Assembly: GCF_000247695.1 (NCBI RefSeq)
Contig: NW_004624733.1
Coordinates: forward strand, 2,597,716-2,661,715
Direction: 5' to 3'
Origin: Heterocephalus glaber
Taxonomy: Eukaryota; Chordata; Mammalia; Rodentia; Bathyergidae
DNA: 64,000 nucleotides
The notes beneath the pieces are model-generated. The model ran no database searches and was not told where the DNA came from. It saw only the letters and a list, made by a program, of their open reading frames with translations. Below, one piece after another: positions 32,715 through 43,865 of this stretch. The translations under genes were made by a program, and so were the position numbers. Each line of letters begins with the position of its first letter. Position 1 is the stretch's first letter.

Positions 32715-33610
32715 AACTTTGTTTCTTAGAACAATTTTAGATTCACAGAAAAATTGAAAGAAATAGTATAGGGTTCCTTTATACCCCATACCCAATTTCT
32801 CCTATATTGACAAATTACATTAGTATGATGCATTTGTCAAAATTACTGAGCCAATATTGATACATTATTATTAACTAAAGTGCATGGTCTATTCAGATTG
32901 TTTTTTAGTTTTATCAAACATCTCTTTTCTGTCCCAGAATTTCATTAAACCTATCACATTACGTTTAGTTATTAAGTGTTTTTGGGCTCCTCTTGGCTGT
33001 GACACTTTCCCAGACATTTCTTTGTTTTTGATTACTTTGACGGTTTTGAGGAATACTGGTCAAATGGTTTGTAAAATGTCCTTCTGATGATATTTGTCTG
33101 ATTTTTTCCTTATGATAAGACTGAAGCTATAAGATTTGGAAAGAAGGCCACTGGGATAGAGTGCTATTTTTATCACAACATGTCAAAGCCGTGTTTATCA
33201 ACTGACTTATCACTGTTCATATTGACCATGATTACCTGAATGTCAAAGTGTTTGTCAGGTTTCTCTACTAAAAAGTTATTCTGTTTTCTTTCTTCTTTTT
33301 ATCTTTGGACAGAGGTCCAATTTTCAAGGTTAAATTTGCCCACCTTGAGGCTGGAGTATTTACATGAGTTATTTGGAATTCTTTAGCATGGGAGATTTGT
33401 CTCTTCTCCTTCACTTATTTATTTACTCAATAATTTCTTTATATCATCACAAAGTCATTGATTTTTATTTTCTATCTTGGTTTATAACCAAATACTACTC
33501 CATTTTGTGGCTCAGATTGTTCTAGCTTTGACTGTTGAGAGTTCTATCAGTTGCTCCAACATACATACATCATTGTTTTTGTTTGTTGGTTAGTATGTTT
33601 TAGCATCTAT
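32715..33610 (-). mobile_element. Ancient LINE-1 (L1M type) fragment, antisense
   Basis: AACAATTTTAGATTCACAG, GTTCCTTTATACCCCATACC, ATTAACTAAAGTGCATGGTC, CTTGGCTGTGACACTTTC, GTCAGGTTTCTCTACTAAAA and a TTCTTTATATCATCACAA block follow the order of a well-known antisense L1M sequence in mammalian genomes. A short continuation (GTGATACCACAAAATACTCC) lies beyond the SINE at 33735-33775. Confidence 0.7.
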
Positions 33611-33611
33611 T

Positions 33612-33732
33612 TGTGGTTTTTTTGTTTTGTTTTGTTTTGTTGGGGTTTTTTTGGTACCAGGGTCAAGGTCGAATTCAGGACCTTGAGCTTGCGAGGCAAG
33701 TGCAGTGCCACTGAGCTAAATCCCCGCCTCTC
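33612..33732 (-). mobile_element. ID-like SINE, antisense, inside the L1M fragment
   Basis: A (TTTTG)n tail, GGTACCAGGGTCAAGGTCGAA (a small insertion within the B box) and GAGCTAAATCCCCGCC. Confidence 0.88.
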
Positions 33733-33779
33733 TTTGCCTTTGTGATACCACAAAATACTCCACACTCATCTAAGCATGA

Positions 33780-34635
33780 CTAACAACTTTCAACTAACAA
33801 TTTTCAAAATGTATATATACTATTTTATTACAATTAAGGGATTGACAATTCTAATAAACTCTTATCTTTTATTCAAGCTATTAGATAATCCAAATAATGA
33901 TTTTTCTGCATTTAATTTTATGAGATAATCTGAGATTAGTGTGAACTCAATTTGATTTTCTACAATTTTTACAGTGGTAGTATATTACAATGATAATAAA
34001 ATTTATATTAATTACTGAAATAGAGCAAGAACCTCAAGAATTTTCTAAATCAAGTAAAGATTTAAACTGTAATTAACTATAGTTTAATGCTGTATACCAT
34101 ATTCTACTTTTAAAAATTAACAATTTTAATGTACAACATAAGGTATTTAATTAATTGCCCAACCATCATGGATAGTTGGAATTTCACCTGAGAAAGCTAA
34201 TAGTTTATGAGAATGTGGATAAATCTCAATGTTTCTTAGGATAAAAGGAGTAGTAATAACTTAGAACCTGCTAACATTAGGGTTCTCACAAATGGCAAGA
34301 ATGATTTGAAATGTATTAATATTAGTGAAAGTGTGTAGCATAGTGGCCCACACATTTGTTTGAATCTTAATATTCAGGCTAAAGATAGAGATAAATATGA
34401 ATGTGGCAGATGTGTTTCTTAAATATTCCTAACACTAACTAGAAGGCTGCATGTGTAGGAAAGGCCCCTTTGATGTTTAGATAAGGATGATTCCAGAGGC
34501 TACTAGGTCCTTGGTGATTCAGAGGAGTTCTGCTGCTGTCTCCTGATATAAGGACAATGTAAGAACTCACTGTTTAAGCTTTGCTGGCTGGAAGAAACAA
34601 CACTTACAATGACTGCAATTTATCATTCAAAACTA
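33780..34635. other. Intergenic DNA, no recognised element
   Basis: AT-rich, with no supportable gene or named repeat. Confidence 0.45.
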
Positions 34636-34639
34636 TTTG

Positions 34640-34915
34640 TATGCAAAAAACCCCACCTATTTGTATGCATTGATGGGCGTACTGGGTGGATCATGGGGCC
34701 ATTACTTTGGAAACCATATCTGGTCTCTGGCTATTCCCCTGCTCTCGGCTTCCCAGATGCCATGAGTTGAGCAGTCTTCCTCTGCTATCTGCTCTGCCGT
34801 GTTTCTACTTTGTAGCCAGCTGACCATGCACCCAATTCTCTGAAACTGTGTTCCTTTGAGTTGTGTATGTTAGGTATTTTGTCCCAGCAATAGGAAAGCT
34901 GACAAATACAACCTT
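34640..34915 (-). mobile_element. MaLR-like LTR, antisense
   Basis: The plus strand ends AGGTATTTTGTCCCAGCAAT and AAGCTGACAAATACA, the complement of the LTR start type TGT(A)TT(A)GTCAGC ... TGACAAAATACCTG seen at 62854. The GCCATGAGTTGAGCAGTC and CTGACCATGCACCC words also recur in the family. Confidence 0.55.
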
Positions 34916-34935
34916 TTTTATTTTTCTTACACTAC

Positions 34936-35262
34936 TTTTTTTTTGCTTTATTTTTTAAAAATAACTTTATTATCACACACACATACAGAAATTAAAACCA
35001 TTCAAAGAAGAACAATGCAAGGGGAAAAAAACCAATAATATTCAAATACAGTAGAGCTCAACCAAAACAAAACTGAAAAGCACTTAAACATTTTTCCATA
35101 TAACTTTAAAAAAATCTCAAGTACCAGCAAGACACCAGAGGATGTGATTTGTTTCAGAAAGATCCCCAAAACCAGCATTGAACAAATAGTTGTCTAGAAA
35201 AAAAACTCCAGTTAGTTAGCAAACTCCACATAAGCCAAACTTCTCCCTAATTTAAATTTTGA
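34936..35262 (-). pseudogene. 3'-UTR-like retroposed fragment of an unidentified transcript
   Basis: Read on the minus strand, the segment ends with GATAATAAAGTT, then AAAAAATAAAGC and a run of nine A (34936-34944). This is the layout of a polyadenylated mRNA end with two candidate signals. Upstream it is TTTTGTTTTGGTTGAGC-like UTR sequence without an open frame. A 5'-truncated processed pseudogene is likely. I do not recognise the parent gene. Confidence 0.5.
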
Positions 35263-35334
35263 TACAGTCATATGACACACAATGGAAACACAACCCAAGA
35301 AATATGTTATTAGGCCATTTCATCCATGTGTATC

Positions 35335-35500
35335 CTTAATTACACTTTCAGTTTCTCACACTAGAGAAACTATTCGGTATTTACACATGTGTGTCCTATT
35401 TATTTCACTTACGAGGATGGCCTCAATATGCATCCATTTAGCTATAAATGTCTCTAGTTTCTAGTTCTTTATGCCTGAGTAGTACTCCATTTTATTAAAA
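35335..35500 (-). mobile_element. LINE-1 internal fragment, antisense
   Basis: CACTTTCAGTTTCTCACACTAG, CACATGTGTGTCCTATTTAT, GCATCCATTTAGCTATAAAT and GTAGTACTCCATTTTATT complement the L1 at about 40985-41135. Confidence 0.8.
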
Positions 35501-35513
35501 AAAAAACACATCT

Positions 35514-35604
35514 TGGGCCGGGGATTTAGCTCAGTGGTTTTGCTGCCTGCTGGGCAAGTGCAAGGACCCAAGTTCGATCCCCAGTACCAAAAAAAAAAAA
35601 AACC
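35514..35604 (+). mobile_element. ID-like SINE (young subfamily)
   Basis: GGGCCGGGGATTTAGCTCAG to CGATCCCCAGTACC and an A-tail. It inserted at the edge of the L1 fragment. Confidence 0.92.
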
Positions 35605-35999
35605 AACAAAACTTCTTTATATGCTACTTTTTAATAACTATAATCTTGGAAACTGTGTGAATATCCAGTGTTTCTCATACCTTTCTATCCAGATCGCCAA
35701 TTTATCTGTAACATTTCCAATCAGGATGTATTAAAGACCTGTATAAATTACAAGTCAAATAATAATTATAAAGTATATTTTTACACAGAATTTACTTGGG
35801 CTATTGGCGATTCCCTCTATATTCATTTACTGAACCATGAATTTTCATCTCCTTTTGTATTTTCTCATGAAACTTGATTTATCCTCTTCTCTCAACTGGT
35901 AACACAACTCTTAGGGCTCTTGAGAGGGCTGCTGGTCAGACCTGATTTTCTGAAACCCCAGCCTGACCTTTAATAGGGTAATTGGTTGTATTTTTACTT

Positions 36000-36660
36000 T
36001 TCTTACTGACATCATAAGCAAGACGTGCATTGCAGCCAAATGGCTGGGAACACCCAAAGCTGATTAACTCCAGATGTTCCGACTCTGAGCCAGTTTAGCA
36101 GAAGACCACTTGCCTCAAGGCAGGCGTGCCCAGAAAAAGGGTCTAAAAACCCAAGTTTTTCCAGCCTTAATGTCCCTCTCCGGACCAGCACTCTTGGCAA
36201 CAGACTCTGTCCCCTTGGGGAAGTGCGCGGGCTCTTGTTGCAGAGCGGCCAGATAGGTGAGGAAGTGGCTGGCCCTCAACACTCGGTCCTTGGTCCACAG
36301 GGGTAAGCGCCTGGCCAGGGCTACCAACTGGCGCGGTGGCGCTGCCTGCGTCCACACCGACTGTCGCTTGTTCCTGGCGCCGACTCATGCGGTCTTGGTC
36401 TGGCCCTGTATCCTCCACCTTCGGAAGTGCAGCCCCACTTGCGCGAAGGACTTGCTAGGCGAGGGTACTGGCATTGGTGTGAGCCCTTTGAATGTTGTGA
36501 TCTTCAAAAGTGTGGAATAAACCGAGAGGTTCATAAGCTGATCCGAATGTGTTTGTCTCTGGACGTCTCTTTGATCCAAAGAGGGTTGCTCGTGACACTG
36601 CCCTATCTCTGTGCTATAAAGTTAGTTCCTCCATCTCCGACAGTACCCTCTAGAATGTAG
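36000..36660. other. Unidentified GC-rich, CpG-containing block
   Basis: This roughly 660-bp block stands out from AT-rich surroundings, with CpG-bearing words such as GTGCGCGGGC and GGCGCGGTGGCGC. On the minus strand two overlapping frames of 83 (36167-36418) and 80 codons (36115-36357) and a further frame upstream are open, which would fit a frame-shifted coding remnant. The plus strand has 87- and 77-codon frames. I recognise no protein family. No poly(A) tail is visible at either edge. Candidates are an old processed pseudogene, a degenerate viral or LTR segment, or a small CpG promoter. Confidence 0.4.
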
Positions 36661-36944
36661 AAACTATTGTTATTATTTTACTGCAGTATTTGGAATGTTG
36701 GCTCCGATTAATCAAGATGCTCAATTCACCTGCTATTTATGTAGCATTAGTTTCAAAGCAAAAACTCATCTTACCAGAAAGAGGATGAAGAAACTTACGG
36801 ATTTAGAACTAAAACCTTCAGCTCTGTCTCTATGGGTCATCGTTTACGCTTCTCTCCGTATTTCTCTTTATGATCTGTCTGGTTACTGACTTCTGCTTCA
36901 GGTTTTGCTGCATGTTAACTTCTCCTTGCATATGACAGACTTGT

Positions 36945-37090
36945 AACACACGGTGCTAGGTGCTGGAAACAGTGAATAAGACAGTCTTGCCTCCTCATAC
37001 CTTCACGGGACATGTAATATGGCAGGAAATAAACATATACATCCACAGGGTCATGATAATGCTGTAAAACAATGCATATGATACAATGAA
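36945..37090 (+). mobile_element. Probable L2 LINE fragment
   Basis: GGTGCTAGGTGCTGGAAAC, AGTGAATAAGACAGTCTTGC and ATAAACATATACATCC follow the common L2 3' region order. Confidence 0.45.
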
Positions 37091-37185
37091 CGATTTGTTA
37101 AGGCAGAATAACTTAAATTGTGGATCATGATCCCTGAATGGGTCATGAAATCAATGAAGGGGCTGAAGATCAGCATTCTTATTTT

Positions 37186-37236
37186 TTAAATTTTTGTGGT
37201 ACTGGGGATTGAACTGAGCTACAATCCCCAGTCCTT
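37186..37236 (-). mobile_element. ID SINE fragment, antisense, internally deleted
   Basis: GTGGTACTGGGGATTGAACTG joins directly to GAGCTACAATCCCCAGTCC, so the middle of the element is missing. Confidence 0.7.
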
Positions 37237-37526
37237 TTCTATTTTTGTATTTTTTGCTATTATTTTTTGGGTACAGAGGATTTGCTTACATCATGGTACA
37301 TTGTGGCTGCTTGTTCAGGATTCCTCCCAAATTGCCATTCTTTCCCATTGTCTCTTGTAACCCGAGATGCAAAGCCCACTGTACCTCAGTGTCTTCTTTA
37401 CCTATGACTTTACAGCACAGATGTGGTTATATGAGTGGCATCTTCACTTCCGTCCCCTGAATCCATTTTGCCAAACTATTATCCATGCCAAGGGACTACC
37501 CTTTCCAAATTATCAGAACCAATTGT

Positions 37527-37618
37527 TAAACTTCTTTTTTTTTTTTGGTACCAGGGATTGAACTCAGGTCCTGTGCTTCTGAGGCAGGAGGTAGAACCAC
37601 TGAGCTAAATCCCCAGCT
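37527..37618 (-). mobile_element. ID-like SINE (young subfamily), antisense, with target-site duplication
   Basis: TTTGGTACCAGGGATTGAACT and CTGAGCTAAATCCCCAGCT. AGAACCAATTGT (37515-37526) and AGAACCAGTTGT (37619-37630) flank it. Confidence 0.92.
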
Positions 37619-37692
37619 AGAACCAGTTGTAATCTAGGCAATTAAAGACCAGTATTAAACATACAATTATTTTATTAAAATAAAGTGCTATA

Positions 37693-37769
37693 GGGCCGGG
37701 AATTTAGCTCATTGGTTCCAGCACCTGCCTCGCAAGACCAAGGTCCCGAGTTCGATCCCTGGTACAAAA

Positions 37770-37802
<33 letters not shown>
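37693..37802 (+). mobile_element. ID-like SINE (young subfamily) with perfect 16-bp target duplication
   Basis: GGGCCGGGAATTTAGCTCATT to CGATCCCTGGTAC, then an (AAAT)n tail. AAAATAAAGTGCTATA occurs at 37677-37692 and exactly again at 37803-37818. Confidence 0.95.
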
Positions 37803-37804
<2 letters not shown>

Positions 37805-37834
37805 AATAAAGTGCTATAAGGTCATACTTTTATT

Positions 37835-37931
37835 TTTATTTATTTATTTATTTTTGGTACTGGGGATTGAACTCGGGTCCTTGCGCTTGTGCAGCAGGCA
37901 GTGAAACCACTGAGCTAAATGCCCAGCCCCA
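37835..37931 (-). mobile_element. ID-like SINE (young subfamily), antisense, with perfect 14-bp target duplication
   Basis: A (TTTA)n tail, TTTGGTACTGGGGATTGAACT and GAGCTAAATGCCCAGCCCC. GTCATACTTTTATT flanks it exactly at 37821-37834 and 37932-37945. With the element at 37693-37802 it makes an inverted pair about 30 bp apart. Confidence 0.95.
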
Positions 37932-38100
37932 GTCATACTTTTATTACATCTGTCAAAGGGAAGGCTCTTATGTAGAAATATGTTACCTATGCTGCCTATT
38001 TTGGTATGCATACAATGCTGAGATTAGTTGTAAGGTATCTAGTATTCCTCTTCTGAGGCCCTAAAACCTAATGTGAAGGTATATACTGCTGAACCCTTGA

Positions 38101-38212
38101 ATTTTTTTTTTTTTAAACAAGGTCTCAGTAAATCGCTCAATTGCCCAGGCTGGGGTCAAACTCGTGATCCTCCTGCCTCAGCCTCCCAGAGTGTACCTCC
38201 ACTCCTGGCAAG
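38101..38212 (-). mobile_element. B1-like SINE, antisense
   Basis: T-rich tail, CAAGGTCTCAGTAAATCGCT, CCAGGCTGGGGTCAAACTCG and CTCCTGCCTCAGCCTCCCAG. Confidence 0.8.
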
Positions 38213-38309
38213 ATCATCATTTTAAACAAAAGAATTAACAGAAAATATCAGAGTAAATTGCACACAATGAGAATAAGTATACTTTTGTGAAAACTTCATT
38301 TCAGTTTAT

Positions 38310-39100
38310 GTTATCAGTGAATAAACAGATGCAAATCTAGATCCTTATGGAGTGTGCTTTCTAAAGGAAAAATAAGATAAATTAGCAACATATAGAATAT
38401 ATTAGAAAGTGACAATAAACTGAAAAACAAAAAGTGAGGAGGATTTTACAAAATGTCAGGTGAATGTTAAATTTCTACAAAGGAGAGCCAAGGAAAATCT
38501 CTGTGGCAAGATGCCTTTTGGTTGAAGACCTTAAAGAACTGAAGGAGTGAGCCAGATGACTCTTTGAAGAAGGACCATTCCAGTAGAAGGACTGCCCAGT
38601 GCAGAGGCCCTGAATGTGCCTAGCTTGTCTGAAGGAGTTCAAGGCCAGCACGATAAAAGGGGAGAGAATGGGAAGGATGGCAGGTGATGAGGAAAGAGGC
38701 TTACCACATCATGTGAGACCTTATAGTTCATAGGAGAGCCTTTGGTTTGACTAAATGAAAGAGGAGGCCATTAAGTGGAACTGAGCAGAAAAGTGACATG
38801 ATCTGAGCAAGAGTTTTTTTAATCTGTTTTTTTTTTCATTTAGTATCCCTAATGGTTTATAACAGTGACTGGCACATAGATATCATGATTTGCTTAAAAT
38901 GATTATTTCATGTATTTGTACCAAGTCTTGACATGAAGTATATTTCTTACTGTGGTTCAAAACCAAAAGAATTGTACACCCCTCTCTAATAAGTGAGCTA
39001 GTCTTGGATTTTAGGAAAGGGGTTCTCTGGGAATTGACTTTTAGGCTGAGATCTGAAGAAGAAACAGGAGGAGGTGTGGGAATCTGAGAAAAGACTTCTC
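38310..39100 (+). mobile_element. L2 LINE remnant
   Basis: CATTCCAGTAGAAGGACTG, GCAGAGGCCCTGAATGTGCC, AGGAGTTCAAGGCCAGCA, GAGACCTTATAGTTCATAGG and AAAAGTGACATGATCTGAGC follow the order of the L2 3' region. GGCTGAGATCTGAAGAAGAA near 39045 is another L2-type word. It is ancient and fragmentary. Confidence 0.6.
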
Positions 39101-39649
39101 AGTAGTTGTACGTTTGAGAGTCATCAGCACATGCATAGTATTTTAAATCTCTGCAGGTGTTTTTGTCTGTGTGGAAATAAGAAGTAAAAGTTATTGCCAA
39201 CCACCCCTACTTTCTATTTCTTATTTTTTATACTCATTTCTGGTAACATTTGTTCCACAGAAAAACAGCATATAGTGGTGATTTATTTTTTTTTAAACTA
39301 TAACTCTTTAAGGAAGCTTCCTGTACAATGTCATAATAACAGGAAAAGTCAATGAATTTAAAATTCAGATTTAGTTTCTTTTATTCAAATGAATGAGAAG
39401 ATTCATGAATGTCTTAGTTATTCCACATTTTCTGCGCTGTGTTTTGTAATCTCTGTGCCTGTGATTCAATTCTAAATAGGCAGAATATGATTTTTCTAAA
39501 CAAGTGGTAGTGTGAATTGTATTATCTTCCAGGGGAATAGCAGTGCTTTTTCTCCCAATTCGTATCTAATGTTCATGACATTAGTATCATTAGTTTTCAC
39601 ATTTATTTCATACTAAGTCAGGTCTTGCTGCTATGTGTCCAATGCCCCA

Positions 39650-39652
<3 letters not shown>

Positions 39653-39693
<41 letters not shown>
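39653..39693. repeat. (CA)n microsatellite
   Basis: About 20 uninterrupted CA units, ending at ACGC. Confidence 0.97.
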
Positions 39694-39696
<3 letters not shown>

Positions 39697-39889
39697 TGAA
39701 CCAGCCCCTCAGAATCTCAGTAAATGTAAATATAATATTATTAATTTAAAGCAGAAATTATGCTGGTATATTTTCTGATGGTATTTCAGTGTCCTTCATG
39801 ATGTTAGAATATTTGTGAATTTGTCAAATAGGATTAAATATTTAAGCAAGCTGCAATAGGATCTAGTTCCAACTTTATTAATTAAAATG

Positions 39890-40500
39890 TGTATATTCTA
39901 GATAATAGACCTTTGTCTGAGGGACAGCTGGTGAAAATTTTTTTCCCACATTGTGGGTTGTCTCTTCACACTGTTGGTGGTTTCTCTTGCTGTGCAGAAG
40001 CTTTTTAGTAAGGAGAGGTCCCACTTGTTGATTGTTTGTGCTAGTTCACGGGCAACTGAGGTTTTGTTCATGCCAGTATCTTCAAGAGTTCTACCTAACC
40101 TCTCTTCCAGCCAGTTTAGTGTTTCTGTTTTAATATTTATATCTTTAATCCCTCTCAATTTTAATTAGTGCATAGTGAGAGATATAGGTCTAGTTTTAAT
40201 CTTTGGCAAGCTGAAATCCAATTTTTCCAGCACCATTTATTAAAGAGGCTCTCTTTCCTCCAGTGAGGGTGTTTGGCTCCTTTGTTGAAGATGAGGTGGC
40301 TGAGTGTGTCTGGAGTTGTTTCTGTATCTTCTAATTTGTTCCACTAGTCCTCAGGTCTGTTTCTTTGCCAGTACCATGCTGCTTTATCATAGTATCTTTG
40401 TAGTATAGTTTCAAGTTGGGGATTATGATACCCCCTACCTTATCTTTATTGCCTAGTATTGCTTTGCTATTCTAGGCCTCTTCTTATTCCAAAATTTAGG
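39890..40500 (-). mobile_element. Inverted 5' part of a LINE-1 insertion (ORF2 region)
   Basis: The segment is L1 ORF2 3' coding sequence in antisense: an 86-codon minus frame at 39898-40158 carries a MWEKNFHQ-type stretch from the ORF2 C-terminal region, and the rest (GCACCATTTATTAAAGAGGC, AGTACCATGCTGCTTTATCA) follows L1 order. It ends exactly where the sense L1 segment starts at 40501. This is the 5'-inversion layout produced by twin priming. Confidence 0.88.
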
Positions 40501-41435
40501 CCCAATCCAAAAATGGGCATCTGATATGGACAGACATTTCTCAGATAAAGAAGTAGAAATAGCAAATAAACATATAAAAAATGTTCAACATCAATGGTCA
40601 TTCGAGAGATGCAAATGAAAACAACTCTGAGATTCTACCTCACCCCAGAAAGAATGGCTGCTATCATGAAATCAACCAATAACAAATGCTGGCAGGGCTG
40701 TGGGGAAAGAGGAACAATGCTCCACTGCTGGTGGGAGTGTAGACTGGTGCAACCACTGTGGAAATCGCTATGGAGATACCTCAAAGAACTAGGATTTTAA
40801 GTCCCATTTGACCCAGCTATTGCCCTGCTGGATATCTTCCCCAAAGAATTAAAAGAATCATACCACAGTGATACATGTGCATCCATGTTCATAGCAGCAC
40901 AATTCGCGATAGCTCAAACTTGGAAGCAACCAAATTGCCCATCAATGGAGACTGGATAAAGAAAATATGGGTTTTTTAAAACAAATAAAATGGAGTATTA
41001 CTCAACCATAAAGAATGAGAAACTAGAGACATTTATAGCTAAAGGGACGCACATTGAGGCAATACTCTTAAGTGAAATAAATAGGACACACATGTGGAAA
41101 TATCAAATAGATTTTCTAGTGTGAGAAACTGAAAGTGTAAATAAGGACTAAAAGGTATAATAGATAATGTGAAATAGGAGGAAAAGGTGCAAAGGGGAAG
41201 GGGAGTGGGAGAGGTAGGGGAAAAGAAAGAAGGGAATGGAATTAATATGAGAAAAAGGAAAAATGGAAACCAAGTCTTTGTTGATAGAGAGGGGTGGAGG
41301 AGTTGAAGGGAGGGCAGGGGAATGGGGAAAAAATAAGAACCAAGATGGATTATGTAAAGGTGCAAATTTCCAATGATGAATGTCATTATATTTTATACCT
41401 TAAATGTACCAATAAAATTAATTTAAAAAATAAAA
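40501..41435 (+). mobile_element. LINE-1 3' part (ORF2 end and 3' UTR), sense arm
   Basis: CCAATCCAAAAATGGGCATC, CTGGTGGGAGTGTAGACTGG, CATTTGACCCAGCTATTGCC, ATGGAGTATTACTCAACCAT and a purine-rich 3' UTR end in ACCAATAAAATTAATTT. ORF2 is interrupted by stops, so the copy is dead. It is the best full L1 3' end in the window and was used to recognise the others. Confidence 0.92.
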
Positions 41436-41629
41436 ATAAAACATGTAATAGTTGACTTTTTCTAAACGCAAATAAAAATACTTAACCTACCTTAAACTAA
41501 CAATTGTTTCAAGTAGCTTTTTTTTTCTTTTTATAAAGGTAAAATGTAGAAAATATAGAAATACATAAAGTATAGGAAAGACAAAAATATCACCTGCAAT
41601 CATATCACTGAAATCCAATATCACTCTCT

Positions 41630-41718
41630 TTTTTTTTTTTTTTGGTACTGGGGATCGAACTCGGGTCCTTGCGCTTGCAAGGAAGGCAGCGAAACCGCTG
41701 AGCTATACCCCCAGCCCC
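41630..41718 (-). mobile_element. ID-like SINE (young subfamily), antisense, little diverged
   Basis: T17 tail, GGTACTGGGGATCGAACTCGG, GTCCTTGCGCTTGCAAGG, GAGCTATACCCCCAGCCCC. TATCACTCT words before and after it suggest a short target duplication. Confidence 0.93.
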
Positions 41719-42064
41719 CAGTATCACTCTTTACATTTTACAATATTTCCTACCATTGTCCATCCAATACTTAATATATATTTTTCTTTTGTGAGTATAT
41801 TGTAACACACTCATAAAGGTTAGCAAGTTGTTATATTAAGTAGCAAGAGTCAGATTTATTAAAAGTGGAAAATGTGAAGGTTCACTCCACTGGGTGGGAG
41901 TGGGGCAGTGAGAAGAGCTCATGGCCTGATGGGGCAGCTACTGGGTCTCCTAAGGTCTTGGGATAATGAGAGGATCTATAGCTGGGGATTGAAAGGAGGC
42001 ATGGTCCAAGGGGGTAACTGACCCAGCAGAAGAGGGAATTTTTGACCATATAAGGTGTTTTGGG

Positions 42065-42140
42065 GTTTATTATTTTAATTTTTATTGGTACATGTTCGCA
42101 GCTCCTCACAAGGAGCTGGTATGTGTACAATTATAGTGGA
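42065..42140 (-). mobile_element. LINE-1 3' end fragment, antisense
   Basis: TTTTTATTGGTACATGTTCGC and CACAAGGAGCTGGTATGTGTA are the complement of the L1 end type seen at 25830-25900. Confidence 0.6.
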
Positions 42141-43865
42141 AAGACATTGTTGCTAATATGGAGATTTCTTTAGTGTCTGCTTTTCAGTGATGCCCTTTGG
42201 GTGTGGTTAATTATAGGCTTTTGGCTCTGTCCTAAGATCCAGTCAGTTTCACTTACTTGGTTGGGGGAGGGATGCAGTGTAATTGGACCAACACCCAGTT
42301 CTCAGGGAATAGAGAAAGTATTGTTGATGACACAAAGGCAGTCCAGATATTGGCATACAAAGAAAAAAACCTAACAACTATGCCACCCTGGCAATAGCAA
42401 CAATAATAGCATCAAAGACAAACTAGATGTTGACATATCATAAGAATCAATAATGAACCACCTTTAACCATAGAAAGGAAATCTATAATTATAGTATAAA
42501 CATTATGATAAACCAAATGCTGACACACAATAAATATATACTAAATGCAACAACTATCCCACCACTAACAATAAAAAAAATTCAGCAGTAGTAACATAGT
42601 GTTAACTATCTAAAGATTAATAAAGCTTAATGATTGTGCTAGTAAAGATAGAGAGTATGGGGAATGGGAGAATGAAAGAAGTAAAATTTGAAAAATTAAG
42701 CAATGGAGATGGGAAAGAGAAATGTGAGATAAATGATCCTATTAAGAAGCAAAAGGAGATTAATAGAATTTAGTTAAAAGTAAACAAAAGAAGAGGAAAA
42801 AAGAAAACATTTTTAAAAAAAAGATTAAAAAAAGAAAAGAATCCCAATCCTTAAAAAAACCAATGAAGGGAAACAAATGAGTCCAAAAAAAGAAAAATTC
42901 CTCTGTACTATTCAATGAATGGTTTCTTTCCAAGGTCTGCAGTATTGGAATCCAGCAAGTCACAGTTTTGTCTGCCTAGCTTTACAGCCTGTGGGTTTGT
43001 GAGGTGCACACCTTGGTCCAGAGGCCTCTCTGTTCATGTACGTAGGATGTGGCAACCAACCAAGCTGAGGGATGCCCTTGTTCACATTGGAGTGGAAAGT
43101 AGTCAGACCACTGATCTCTGCATTGGCAGAGGGACGGGAGTTCAAGCAGACTGCTGGGGTTAATGCCATCACATTCAGACCCAGCCGCCTCTGAAAGCCA
43201 CACATGCTGAACCTGGCTTCTCTCCTCAGAGGGTGGAGCCACCATTTCTTCCAAGCCTGAGCTTAAACTTCTCAGTAAGTCTATGTCTAGCCTGTGCCCT
43301 CTCTGTGATTCTCTTGTGGATATCTCCCTTCTGATAGTCACTGTGAAGGGTAACACTAGAAACCCTGAAGCGAGGTTGTTTTGTAGTTGTTCTGTGGCTC
43401 AGTCCTAAATTAACCCTTTCCCAAAGTGGCTCCTGATTAAACTCTCTCAAATATGGCAGGTGCTGCACTGGATTTCTTTTCCAACTGTAGCCTTATGTGC
43501 AGGAGGAGTCACTTTAGGAGTAAAATTCCATGCTGTTTTTGCACTTTACAACTAGCATGGGCTTTTCCTATAGCTAGAACTTCCAATCCGCTCTGTTGTT
43601 TCTTCCTTGAGCTGCCGACCCTTTGGGTTTACCTTGTGTCTGCAGAAACAGGTACCCCCTCCCCAGGAGCCAGAGTGAGCTTTTCAGGCTGTTTCATTTT
43701 TTTTTTCTGCATATGTTCTGTTTCTCCAGCTCCAGCTTCTCTGTAGTTTCTGGTTTTCCTCTCAGCTCCTTCCCAATTCCCACAGATCCACTTCTTTTTT
43801 TCCTCTTCACCAAGTTGTTCTTTTCTAGGTGTCTGACCATACTGGTTAGCAGTTGTTGACCACTT
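42141..43865 (-). mobile_element. Probable LINE-1 5'-region DNA, antisense (tentative)
   Basis: A long segment without stable frames: an A-rich part at 42290-42900, then GC-average DNA with repeated 'cagagggtgg'/'ctgtggctc' type words to 43865. Its position and composition resemble 48360-50495, and neither looks like unique DNA. I infer 5' UTR-type sequence of an L1 lineage but could not align the two by eye. Confidence 0.3.

Noticed and set aside
39653..39693. Possible CRISPR-like or satellite array among short repeats
   Set aside because: These are simple dinucleotide repeats without spacers. No CRISPR-type repeat-spacer pattern exists in the window, and the DNA is from a mammal.
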